Assembly (NCBI RefSeq): GCF_000971275.1
Contig: NZ_LAPV01000127.1
Location: 1 to 37,434, forward strand
Source: Devosia psychrophila
GTDB lineage: Bacteria > Pseudomonadota > Alphaproteobacteria > Rhizobiales > Devosiaceae
Direction: 5' to 3'
Length of the DNA: 37,434 nt
In this document: positions 7,517 through 16,371 of the stretch, piece after piece
Layout: every line of letters starts with the position of its first letter
How positions within the stretch are numbered: the first letter of the stretch is position 1
The notes under the pieces: model-generated
Databases searched by the model: none
Told to the model about the DNA's origin: nothing
Seen by the model: only the letters and a program-made list of their open reading frames with translations
Made by a program: the position numbers and the translations under genes

Positions 7517-9036
7517 GGCCGCGCCTCCGCACTGCTGGACGCCGCCCGTTCTTTCTCGGTCAATCCATAGGCCGCGCGCATCAGGTTCTGTTCTGTGGCC
7601 GCCTCGGCGTCGATGACATCGACGATCCTACCGCCGAAAATGACGATGGCGCGGTCGCAGGCCAGGGGGATCTCGCCCAGCTCCGAGGTGTAGAACAAAA
7701 TCGACGCCCCCTGCGCCGCCAGCTCGCGCAGCAGCGGATAGATCTGGTGCTTGGTGCGCACGTCGATGCCGCGTGTCGGGTCGAACAGCAGCAGCGTTTC
7801 CACCCCCGCCGCCACCCAGCGCCCGATGGTCACCTTCTGCTGGTTGCCACCCGACAGCCGACGTACCTCGGCCTGCGCCCGCATGTCGATCTGCAGCCGC
7901 TCCACCGCGCCAGTGACACGGGCCGCCTCTTCGCGCATCGGAATGGCGCCCCATTTCGAAGGGCGCGCCAGCAGCGGCAGCGCAATATTCTCGCGCACCG
8001 AGCGCAGCATCAGCAGCGCATCCTTGCGATCGCCCGGCACCAGCGTCAACCCCTTGGCGATGGCGTCCGCGGGGTGGCCAAAGCTCGCAGCCTTGCCATC
8101 GACCTCGATGGTCCCGCCCTGCGCGCGGCGGAAACCGGCCAGCACATCGAACAACTCGTCCTGCCCCTGCCCTTCCAGCGCCACCACGCCCAGCACCTCG
8201 CCTTTGCGCAGCTCGAACGACACATCGGCAAGTCTCGAGCCGGCGGCAAGCTGGCTGACCCGCAGCCGCGGCGTCTCGGCACTCGAGACGGCCCGGATGT
8301 GCGCGCCAGTCACCTCTGCCCGCGTCGGTACGCCGCCCAGCATCAGCTCGACAATCTTTTCCTCGATACCCGGCTCGATGACGAAATCGCCCACCGTCAC
8401 CCCGTCGCGCAGCACAGAAGCGCGGTCGCAGACACGGGCAATTTCGGCGAAGCGATGCGAAATATAGATCACCGTGCGGCCGGCATCGGCTTGGCCGCGA
8501 ATGACCGTCAGCACGCGCTCCACGAGATCGGTGGGCAGCGCCGCTGTCATTTCGTCGAGCATCAGCACCTTGGGCTCCTTGGCCAGCGTCAAGGCCAAAT
8601 CGAGGATGCGCAAAGTCGCCAGCGGCAGTTGCGAGATGGTGTCGTCGAGCCGCAGGTTGGTGATGCCAAGCGCATCGACCCAGTGCCGGAACGGCTCGAT
8701 CGGCGCATCGACAAGACGCAGGTTGTCGCCCACGTCGAGGTCGGGAATCAGCGAAGGCTCCTGGTATACCGGCATGATGCCAGCACGGCGCGCCTGGGCC
8801 GGAGACGTAAACCGGCTCTCCTGTCCGTCGATGTGAATATGTCCGCTATCGGGGCGCAGGGCCCCGGTCAGGATTTTAACGAAGGTCGATTTGCCGGCGC
8901 CGTTGGCGCCCATCAGCGCGACGATTTCGCCCGCTTTCACCGTGAGCGATGCATCCTTGAGCGCCGCGACCGCGCCAAACCGCTTTGCCACGCCACGCGC
9001 GTCCAATACGACACGCCCAGCCGCTGCTTCCGTCAT
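7513..9036 (-). CDS. Sugar ABC transporter ATP-binding protein (double ABC, RbsA/MglA-like)
   Basis: A 507-residue protein with two fused nucleotide-binding domains, the usual size for RbsA/MglA/XylG. Domain 1 has a perfect Walker A (GANGAGKS, 43-50) and Walker B VLMLDEMTAAL. Its signature is poor: SQLPLATLRILDLAL replaces the usual LSVAQ..MVEIA. Domain 2 has a good signature (LSGGNQQKVTIGRW) and Walker B (LLLFDPTRGID), but Walker A is degenerate (EGQGQDELFD). One working ATP site per composite half is normal for this class. It follows the binding-protein gene after a 67-bp gap containing a hairpin and overlaps the first permease by 4 bp. It energises uptake of an unidentified sugar or polyol. 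Confidence 0.92.
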   Translation of the reverse strand: MTEAAAGRVVLDARGVAKRFGAVAALKDASLTVKAGEIVALMGANGAGKSTFVKILTGALRPDSGHIHIDGQESRFTSPAQARRAGIMPVYQEPSLIPDLDVGDNLRLVDAPIEPFRHWVDALGITNLRLDDTISQLPLATLRILDLALTLAKEPKVLMLDEMTAALPTDLVERVLTVIRGQADAGRTVIYISHRFAEIARVCDRASVLRDGVTVGDFVIEPGIEEKIVELMLGGVPTRAEVTGAHIRAVSSAETPRLRVSQLAAGSRLADVSFELRKGEVLGVVALEGQGQDELFDVLAGFRRAQGGTIEVDGKAASFGHPADAIAKGLTLVPGDRKDALLMLRSVRENIALPLLARPSKWGAIPMREEAARVTGAVERLQIDMRAQAEVRRLSGGNQQKVTIGRWVAAGVETLLLFDPTRGIDVRTKHQIYPLLRELAAQGASILFYTSELGEIPLACDRAIVIFGGRIVDVIDAEAATEQNLMRAAYGLTEKERAASSSAEARP

Positions 9037-9068
9037 GCCGACGACACCTTACTCTGATTGGTCGAAGC

Positions 9069-9094
9069 GGGTCTCCAGCCGCAGCCGGAGACCC
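9069..9094 (-). promoter_or_regulatory. Intercistronic hairpin after binding-protein gene
   Basis: GGGTCTCC (9069-9076) and GGAGACCC (9087-9094) form a perfect 8-bp stem with a 10-nt loop between the binding-protein stop (9104) and the ATPase start (9036). No T-run follows on the minus strand. Such hairpins often protect the upstream mRNA or partly terminate transcription, giving more binding protein than membrane components. That role is inferred. Confidence 0.6.
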
Positions 9095-9103
9095 AAGGTC
9101 AAA

Positions 9104-10129
9104 TCACTCGCCCGGGCCTTTGCAGGCGATGATTTCGTCGGTGCTATAGGTGGTGTAGTCGGCAATCGAGACGCTCACCGGCCATTCGGGATCGAGGTTC
9201 GGGTTCTGCGCGGCCGCGATGCTGGCCTTGCCTTCCTCGCTCACATTGTCCCACAGCGCCGGGGTCACCAGCACGGTCTGCTCCGCCGGCTTCTCACCCT
9301 TGAGGATGTTGAGAGCAACGGTCACGCCGGCGGCACCGATCGAACCGGGATTGGTCACGGCTGCACCAACCAGACCTTCGACACTGCCGAGCTGGCCGAC
9401 GAAGCCGGCATTGTCGGCACCCACGATCGGTACCAGCGGGGCACCCGATTCGACGAAGGCATCGACGATGACGTTGTCGATACCCGAGGTCCACACGCCG
9501 TCAAACGCCACGCCGGTGGCCAGATAGTCGAGGATCTGCTGCTTGCCCTGGTCCTGCTGCCAGCCGGTGAACACTTCCTGCGCCACCTTGACGCCGGGAT
9601 ATTCGGCCAGTGCGCGCTTGAAACCCTTGTCGCGGTCATTGTCGGCCGAGGCACCGGCGGCGCCGCGCATATAGACGACACTGCCTTCGCCGCCGATCTG
9701 CTCAAACAGCCATTTCGCGCCGAGATAACCGTATTCTTCCTGGTTGTTGGACACGACATAGGCCGAAGGCTCGGTCACGGCCTGGTCGACGGCGACCACG
9801 ACGATACCGGCGTCAGTGGCTTCCTTGATCGCGGCATTGATGCCCTCAGGATTGGCCGGATTGACCACGATGGCATCGACACCGGCCTGGATCAGGTTGC
9901 GGATGTCTTCGAGCTGGCCGGCAGCATCGGTGTTGCGATGCGCGATGTTGAGCGAAGCCACTTCGCCCGATTTCAGGGCCTGTGCCTTGATGGCGCAGAT
10001 CATTTCCTCGCGCCAGCCGTTGCCCTGCACGGTGTTGGAAACGCCGATGGTGTAGTCTTGGGCCGCGGCAGCACCGCTGAGCCCGACGAGAATGGAGACC
10101 GCACTGGCGGTCAGGAGCAGTTTGTTCAT
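9104..10129 (-). CDS. Periplasmic sugar-binding protein (RbsB-like, Peripla_BP_4)
   Basis: A 341-residue type I periplasmic binding protein. The start at 10129 is supported by GGAGGA 5 bp upstream and by the signal peptide MNKLLLTASAVSILVGLSG, cleaved near AAAAQ. The mature part begins DYTIGVSNTVQGNGWREEM, as in RbsB-like proteins. It contains the hinge and ligand-region pattern GVDAIVVNPANPEGIN and VDQAVTEPSAYVVSNN. Rhizobial homologues bind pentoses, hexoses or polyols. The ligand cannot be assigned here. It is the substrate-recognition component for the ATPase and permeases downstream. The 46-bp gap before it holds two TTGCAT words (10152-10157, 10160-10165) that could form an internal control site. 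Confidence 0.92.
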   Translation of the reverse strand: MNKLLLTASAVSILVGLSGAAAAQDYTIGVSNTVQGNGWREEMICAIKAQALKSGEVASLNIAHRNTDAAGQLEDIRNLIQAGVDAIVVNPANPEGINAAIKEATDAGIVVVAVDQAVTEPSAYVVSNNQEEYGYLGAKWLFEQIGGEGSVVYMRGAAGASADNDRDKGFKRALAEYPGVKVAQEVFTGWQQDQGKQQILDYLATGVAFDGVWTSGIDNVIVDAFVESGAPLVPIVGADNAGFVGQLGSVEGLVGAAVTNPGSIGAAGVTVALNILKGEKPAEQTVLVTPALWDNVSEEGKASIAAAQNPNLDPEWPVSVSIADYTTYSTDEIIACKGPGE

Positions 10130-10175
10130 GTTAGTCCTCCCTTTGAACTGATTGCATGTTTGCATATTATTTCAG

Positions 10176-11086
10176 TCACTTCACGTATGGATTGAGCACA
10201 TCGCGGGCCAACACAAAGCCGCGCTTGAGCTTGTCGTCACTCCCCTCGAAATCGCGGTCCTCATGTTCGATGATGACCGGACCGTCATAGCCGGCCCGGT
10301 AGAGGCCGGAGAAGAACCGGGCCCAGTCAATATCGCCGAGACCCGGCATGCGCGGCACCTGCCAGCCAATACCGACCGACATGATGCCGTTTTCGTACAG
10401 CCCGTCACGGTCGATCATCACGTCCTTGGCGTGGACATGCACCATCTTGGGGCCGAATTCGCGGATGAAGCGCGGCTGGTCTATCATCTGCCACACCAGA
10501 TGCGACGGATCGTAATTCATGCCGACACCCTCGTTCCAGGTGTCGAAGATGCGTCGCCAGATTTTTGGCGAATAGGCAATGTTGTGCCCACCCGGCCATT
10601 CGTCATGGCTGAACAGCATCGGGCAATTCTCGAAGGCCAGCGTCACCCCGGCATCGCGCGCATGGGCGACGACAGGCGCGAAGATGTCCTTGGCCCGCGC
10701 CCAGTTCTCTTCGACGTTCAGCGTGCGGTCGCCGCCCATGAAGGAATTGACCACCGGCACCCCGAGCAGGCTCGCCGCGCTGATGACCTTCTTGAGATGA
10801 CCAATAACCTGCTCCCGATGCCCCGCATCGGCATGCAGCGGATTGGGGTAATAGCCCAGACCCGATATCGAGATATCCTTGCCCGTCAGCGCCGAAACGA
10901 TTTCGCCCGCCTCGCCCGTCGATAGTCCATCGACATTGATATGCGACGTCCCCGCGTAACGCCGTGTCTCGCCACCAGCCGCTGGCCAGCAGGCAACTTC
11001 CAGCGCCGAGAAGCCGCTCCCGGCTGCCCAGTCGGCAACGTCCAGCAGGTCGGTATCGGCAAATGGCGCCGTCAGAATCCCGAGCT

Positions 11087-11090
<4 letters not shown>
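10176..11090 (-). CDS. Sugar phosphate isomerase/epimerase family TIM barrel
   Basis: A 304-residue xylose-isomerase-like TIM barrel (AP_endonuc_2 family, which includes IolE, IolI and EryH-like enzymes). It starts MKLGILTAPFADTDLLDVAD. Probable metal ligands lie in the conserved pattern of acidic and His residues: LAFENCP, NYDPSHL, HVHAKDV and VIIEHEDRDF. Its ATG overlaps the stop of the upstream dehydrogenase gene (ATGA, 4 bp), with AGGGACAGGA before it. Together with the Gfo/Idh enzyme and SDRs it probably interconverts ketosugar, inosose or polyol intermediates after uptake. The exact reaction is unknown. Confidence 0.85.
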
Positions 11091-12247
<1,157 letters not shown>

Positions 12248-12295
12248 GTCGCTCCTCCCCTGGTCAGGCGCGATTCCTCTTGCGCGCCCAACACG

Positions 12296-13018
12296 TTAAA
12301 CGACCGAATATCCCCCATCCACCGGCAAGCAAGCGCCGGTGATGAAAGCCGAAGCATCGGAGGCCAGAAACAGCACCACCCCCGCAATGTCGTCCGGCTG
12401 CCCCCAGCGGCCGAGCGGCGTGCGCGCGCTGACATTGGCGACATGCACCGGGTCAGTCCGGCTGCGGGCCGATTGTTCGGTGACGATAAAGCCCGGCGCC
12501 ACCGCGTTGACGCGCACCCCATCGGGCGCCCAGGCGATGGCCAGCGACTTGGTGAGTTGCTCCACCGCCGCCTTACTGGCGCCATAGGCCGGATTGCGCG
12601 GGCTGCCGAAGCGGGCATACATCGAGGCAATATTGATCAGCCTGCCGCCGCTGGCCTTGAGATGGGGGTGAAAAGCCTCGGCGGTGCGGAACGTGCCGTG
12701 CAGGTTGACGTTGACCACTTTTTCGAAAAAGCTCGGCTCCATCTCCTCGCCTCGTGCCGTGATAGCGGCGCAGTTGACTAGCACGTCGAGCTTTTCGATC
12801 GTACCACCCAGCGCGCGAACCGCAGCCGTATCGGTGACATCGAGCTTCTCGTACCGGAAGCGGCCACGATCTCCCTCGGCAGGCTGGTCCTCCACACCGG
12901 TGATGATCACGCTAGCACCGGCCGCTTGGAAAGCCCGGGCGATAGACGCACCAATCCCGGCCCGGCTTGCGCCGACAACCAGCACGGACGCCCCGGCGAA
13001 ATCGAAACTGGCCCGCAT
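12296..13018 (-). CDS. SDR-family oxidoreductase (operon proximal)
   Basis: A 240-residue classical SDR. The start MRASFDFAGA at 13018 is preferred because GAGGGAGAG precedes it. An ATG 21 bases upstream (13039) is possible but lacks a Shine-Dalgarno. Motifs: GASRAGIG (16-23), NCAA (82-85, replacing NNAG), Ser132, Tyr145 and Lys149 (YGASK), and PGFIVTE. The C-terminal GACLPVDGGYSV is typical. It is the first structural gene after rpiR (51-bp gap) and probably acts on the transported sugar or polyol. The window carries two SDRs and two Gfo/Idh enzymes for one transporter, suggesting a multi-step oxidation/epimerisation route. Confidence 0.88.
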   Translation of the reverse strand: MRASFDFAGASVLVVGASRAGIGASIARAFQAAGASVIITGVEDQPAEGDRGRFRYEKLDVTDTAAVRALGGTIEKLDVLVNCAAITARGEEMEPSFFEKVVNVNLHGTFRTAEAFHPHLKASGGRLINIASMYARFGSPRNPAYGASKAAVEQLTKSLAIAWAPDGVRVNAVAPGFIVTEQSARSRTDPVHVANVSARTPLGRWGQPDDIAGVVLFLASDASAFITGACLPVDGGYSVV

Positions 13019-13069
13019 GTCGAACTCTCCCTCGGCCATACCATCGCCGAGGTCGTCGAGACTTGCAAT

Positions 13070-13957
13070 CTATTTTTCGTTTTTCATTTTTTGGTTATTT
13101 ATTTTCATTTTGGCCGGAGCCGCCTGTTCGCCCAGCCGCCGTCCCAGGCTGACGATGATGGCTTGGCACACCACAAGTGCAGGCACCTGCGAGCGAAAAT
13201 GCCCGAGCCGCGCCTCGGTTACGTAGAGGACGTGCTTGGCGAGCCCGACCACCGGGCTGAGCTCGTTGTCAGTGATCGCCAGCACGGTATGTCCCCGCTC
13301 CGCTGCCAGCCGCGCTGCCTCCACTGTCTCAGGCGTATAATCGTCGAAAGTCACCGCCAGCAGTACATCGTTGGGCCCCATGGCGCCGATCTGTTCGGCC
13401 CGCATGGCGCCCAGATTGTCCACCAGATGCGCCCGCTTGCCGATACTGGCCAACCCATAGACCGAATAGGCACCGATGCTGAACGCCCCGCGCGCTGCCG
13501 CCACATGCACCACCTCGCACTCTACCAGAGCATTGACGAAAGCCGCAAGTTCCGCCCGATCGAGGCTCTCTTCGATACGCACCAGCGAATTGACCGCGGC
13601 CTGCAGGAAGCCCTCGAACACCCGTCCCGAATCCTGCAGGTCGGCATCGCCGATTTCACCCGTGCGCAATCTGGTGACACGTTCGGCATAGGGCAGCCGC
13701 GGACCCACGAGCCGCTCGCGGAACACCGCCTGCAATTCGGCGAAGCCGGCGAAACCCAGTTCCTTAGCAAACCGCGTGATCGTCGCCGGCGGCACTAGCG
13801 CATGATTGGCCAAAGTCACCAGCGTACTGATCGCCACCTCCTCGGGATGGTTCAGAAAGAACCGTGCCACCTGTTGCAGACGTTTGCTCAGCGCCCCTTG
13901 CCGCGCGGCCAGCACCGCGCAGAGGCCTTCATAGTCCTTGATCGGGCTGCTGGTCAT
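13070..13957 (-). CDS. RpiR/MurR-family transcriptional regulator
   Basis: 295 residues from the ATG at 13957 (a TTG at 13975 is an alternative). The N-terminal winged helix-turn-helix of the RpiR family spans roughly residues 10-85 (STLVTLANHALVPPATITRF, AKELGFAGFAELQ). A SIS sugar-phosphate-binding domain follows (about 125-265: VVHVAAARGAFSIGAYSVYG, LLAVTFDDYTPETVEAARLA). It is the first gene of the minus-strand operon and is divergent from a Gfo/Idh gene, so it probably controls both in response to a phosphorylated intermediate. The last 13 residues (KMKINNQKMKNEK) come from a very AT-rich stretch (13072-13110) unlike the gene body and may be a non-native C-terminus. Confidence 0.9.
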   Translation of the reverse strand: MTSSPIKDYEGLCAVLAARQGALSKRLQQVARFFLNHPEEVAISTLVTLANHALVPPATITRFAKELGFAGFAELQAVFRERLVGPRLPYAERVTRLRTGEIGDADLQDSGRVFEGFLQAAVNSLVRIEESLDRAELAAFVNALVECEVVHVAAARGAFSIGAYSVYGLASIGKRAHLVDNLGAMRAEQIGAMGPNDVLLAVTFDDYTPETVEAARLAAERGHTVLAITDNELSPVVGLAKHVLYVTEARLGHFRSQVPALVVCQAIIVSLGRRLGEQAAPAKMKINNQKMKNEK

Positions 13958-14090
13958 GGTCACTGCTTTGGTCAATTCCGCCTCGATTGGCGAGCCTCAA
14001 TGCTTGCACGGGCTCAGCCCCATCAGCAACTACCACCTTGCCCTCTCCGGTGGCGCCGTGGTCTCGTGCCACGAAATCGGGAGAGTCGAA
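13958..14090. promoter_or_regulatory. Divergent control region between rpiR operon and Gfo/Idh gene
   Basis: 133 bp separate the divergent starts. Promoters for both directions and the RpiR operator are expected here. I see no clear -35/-10 pair or long palindrome. The plus-strand ribosome-binding site GGGAGAG precedes the ATG at 14091. Open frames cross the gap without similarity to known proteins. Confidence 0.45.
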
Positions 14091-15176
14091 ATGATCGCGC
14101 CAGTCAAAATCCTCGTCGTAGGGCTCGGCAACATGGGGCGCTCGCACGCCATCTCATACGCAAACAATCCCGGTTTCGAAATCGTCGGCCTGATGAGCCG
14201 CTCGATCAAATCCGCGACCATTCCCGATCAACTTCAGGGCTTGCCGCTATTCGAGGACTTCGGCGCCGCGCTCGCCACAACCAGGCCTGACGCTGTCTCG
14301 ATCAATTCCTGGCCCAATACCCATGCCGAGTACGCCATCAGGGCAATGGAAGCCGGCGCCCATGTGTTTATGGAAAAGCCCATTGCCACAAACATCGCCG
14401 ACGCGAATAAGGTCGTCGCTACCGCCCGCCGGACCAACCGCAAGCTGGTGCTCGGCTACATCCTGCGCGTGCATCCGAGCTGGATAAAGTTCATCGAACT
14501 GAGCAAAACGCTGGGCAAGCCGCTGGTGATGCGGATGAACCTGAACCAGCAAAGCAATGGTCCCGCCTGGACTGGCCACAAGAACCTGATGGATTCGCTG
14601 ATCCCGATCGTCGATTGCGGTGTGCACTATGTCGACGTCATGTGCCAGATGACCGGCGCCAGGCCGGTCCGCGTGCACGGCATTGGCGCCAAGCTGTGGA
14701 ACGCTGCAGAAAAGCAGAACTATGGTCATTTGCACGTCACCTTTGATGACGGCTCGATCGGCTGGTACGAGGCGGGCTGGGGCCCGATGATGAGCGAGAC
14801 CGCCTATTTCGTGAAGGATGTGATCGGCCCCAATGGCTCAGTCTCGATGGTCCCAACATCTTCGGAGGGCAAGGACAAGCTGAGCCAAGTTACCGACTCC
14901 GCCGATATCGATCGCCACACCAAAACGGACATGCTGCGCTATCACCACGCCGAAGTCGGCCCGGACAAGAACTTCACCAGACCGGACGAGTTCATCTCCA
15001 CCGAAGATGAACCCACTCACCAAGACCTCTGCGATCGCGAGCAGGCATTCTTCCTCAAGGCCATCCGCGAAGACCTCGACCTGAACGACGCCATGCAAGC
15101 GGCCGTCAGCAGCCTCGAAATCGTGCTCGCAGCCGAGCAGTCGATCCACGAGCGACGGGTCGTCGAATTGGCTTGA
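14091..15176 (+). CDS. Gfo/Idh/MocA-family dehydrogenase (divergent)
   Basis: 361 residues from the ATG at 14091, chosen for GGGAGAG upstream and because the Rossmann motif GLGNMG then lies at 11-16. An open frame back to 13938 has no support. EKPIA (95-99) and DCGVHYVDVM (catalytic-region His) identify the family. It is divergent from rpiR and likely belongs to the same carbohydrate pathway, perhaps oxidising a different isomer from the enzyme at 11087. Downstream there is a weak hairpin (CAAGCT 15209-15214 with AGCTTG 15221-15226) without a T-run, and then IS debris. Confidence 0.88.
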   Translation: MIAPVKILVVGLGNMGRSHAISYANNPGFEIVGLMSRSIKSATIPDQLQGLPLFEDFGAALATTRPDAVSINSWPNTHAEYAIRAMEAGAHVFMEKPIATNIADANKVVATARRTNRKLVLGYILRVHPSWIKFIELSKTLGKPLVMRMNLNQQSNGPAWTGHKNLMDSLIPIVDCGVHYVDVMCQMTGARPVRVHGIGAKLWNAAEKQNYGHLHVTFDDGSIGWYEAGWGPMMSETAYFVKDVIGPNGSVSMVPTSSEGKDKLSQVTDSADIDRHTKTDMLRYHHAEVGPDKNFTRPDEFISTEDEPTHQDLCDREQAFFLKAIREDLDLNDAMQAAVSSLEIVLAAEQSIHERRVVELA

Positions 15177-15320
15177 GACAACAGCGCGCGTGTTGGGAAG
15201 GTATTCGACAAGCTTTGAAGAGCTTGCGGCACGCAGAAATTCGCCCAAAGCACCGCCCAGTTGCCTGTCGAGCCCACAAACTCCAAGAACATCCTACCTA
15301 TCGGTAGAACGAGATCACAA
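15177..15320. other. Intergenic with weak hairpins, no gene
   Basis: Contains CAAGCT/AGCTTG (15209-15226) and CTACC/GGTAG (15294-15307) hairpins but no T-runs and no recognisable coding sequence. It ends at the broken IS5 fragment. One hairpin may act as a terminator for the dehydrogenase gene. Confidence 0.45.
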
Positions 15321-15843
15321 TAGATGCTTGAGCCAGGGCCAGCGCTTGCGCACGCTGTCGAGGATCATCTGGGCGCCGGCGCTGTCGGAGATGTCGGCGG
15401 TAGTGAGATTGACCATCGGTGTCCACGACGATATGGCGCTTGCGCCCGACGATCTTCTTGCCGGCGTCGTAACCTCATGTTTTTGCTTCGGTAGCCTTGA
15501 CCGACTGACTGTCGATGACGCCGCCCGAGGGGCTTGCCTCGCGCCCGGACCGCTCGCGATCGAGCATCAGCGCCACGTCTTGGATCGTCTGGAACATGAA
15601 GCGTCGAACGAAGCGGCGAAACCACCAGTAGACGGTCTGCCAGGGTGGGAAATCCTTCGGCAGCATGCGCCAGCCGCCGCCAGAGCGGGCCAGATAGCGG
15701 ATCGCGTTCAAAACCTCGCGCAAATCCGTCTCAACCGGACGCCCGTTCTTCGCAAGGCTAGGCAGGAACCGCCGTACCCGCGCCCACTCCTCCTCAGTCA
15801 GATCCGTCGGGTAGCGCTTGGTCTTCTGCTCAATCTCGGCCAT
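15321..15843 (-). pseudogene. IS5-family transposase remnant (nonsense codon, deletion, truncation)
   Basis: Starts at the ATG at 15843 (MAEIEQKTKRYPTDLTEEEW), the normal N-terminus of small IS5-family transposases. The first catalytic region ([16 protein letters not shown]) is present. An in-frame TGA follows, where relatives have Arg before GYDAGKKIVGRKRHI. The frame then continues through IVVDTDG and shifts at a small deletion. In the shifted frame VNLTTADISDSAGAQMIL and WPWLKH are readable. Similarity ends near 15321, so the C-terminal Glu is missing. The element is dead. The N-terminal side abuts an IS3 fragment at about 15850. Confidence 0.85.
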
Positions 15844-15849
15844 CCGGCC

Positions 15850-15909
15850 ACCCAATTTACCAGCATGGCCGTCACCGGCCTGCTGCGCGACAATGTCTTC
15901 GTTGAGCGG
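15850..15909 (+). pseudogene. IS3-family OrfB micro-fragment
   Basis: Twenty codons read TQFTSMAVTGLLRDNVFVER. This joins two parts of a typical IS3 OrfB: QFTSMAFTGLLRDN, and RDNVFVER from about a dozen or more residues further on. The intervening SMDGKGRW-type segment is absent, which suggests deletion between CGCGACAA-like repeats. The fragment lies directly against the IS5 transposase start on the opposite strand. Confidence 0.55.
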
Positions 15910-16371
15910 CGAATGACTGGTATGACGTTGGCTCAGGCAACCCGTGAGCTCGCCGAAAGTCGCCATTTGCTCGGTTCCCGAATCAGACTGCTACATGCTC
16001 AAATTCTAGGCAAATCCACCTCGTTGGCATCGCAATAGGCAGATTTCTAAAGTTGGCAAGAGCTTATTTTGCGTTTATCTCCGCGAAAATCGACGACAAA
16101 AGAACCGGATGACGGCCTGCCAAAACTTTCTTTCTGTAATAACGAAAGGATTTCTCGAAACTACCAGATCGACGAACCAAAGGGTAGGGTTGGCTGAACA
16201 CTAAAAATATCCCTTTTATATAGTCACTTATTCAGCATTTATGCAAGCGCCTCCCCTGAAACTCGACTGCCTAACTTTCTTCTATTTTTTTCTAAACCGC
16301 CTTCTACAAAATAAATCTTGCGCCCGTTAAGCGGCTGTCGCAGTCTCAATCCATCTTGGAAAGAGGCCGCC
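15910..16371. other. AT-rich intergenic region upstream of the catabolic operon
   Basis: After short unrecognised sequence (to about 16038) the composition becomes clearly AT-rich up to 16330, unlike the surrounding DNA. No gene is recognised. Stretches such as cccttttatatagtcactta (about 16211-16230) are promoter-like, but no confident -35/-10 pair can be assigned. The region should contain the promoter of the operon beginning at 16372. Confidence 0.55.
16126..16160. promoter_or_regulatory. Cluster of TTTC/GAAA half-sites (possible DeoR operator)
   Basis: CTTTC (16126-16130), TTTC (16131-16134), GAAAG (16144-16148), TTTC (16151-16154) and GAAA (16157-16160) are packed into 35 bp, giving overlapping palindromes such as GAAAGGATTTC. 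DeoR-family repressors (for example AgaR) bind repeated CTTTC-type words. A similar cluster occurs at 28963-28987. Assignment to the DeoR protein at 29009 is inference. Confidence 0.4.

Noticed and set aside
7747..9057. 436-codon plus-strand open frame opposite the sugar ABC ATPase
   Set aside because: Antisense shadow of a clear ABC ATPase, with no motif or start signal.
15294..15307. CTACC...GGTAG hairpin, the same core as in the hairpin at 35907-35930
   Set aside because: A 5-bp stem repeated once in 37 kb is expected by chance. No shared flanks were seen.
15190..16038. 282-codon plus-strand open frame across the IS5 remnant
   Set aside because: Mostly antisense to the IS5 transposase. 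Only about 20 codons (15850-15909) resemble a real protein, an IS3 fragment.
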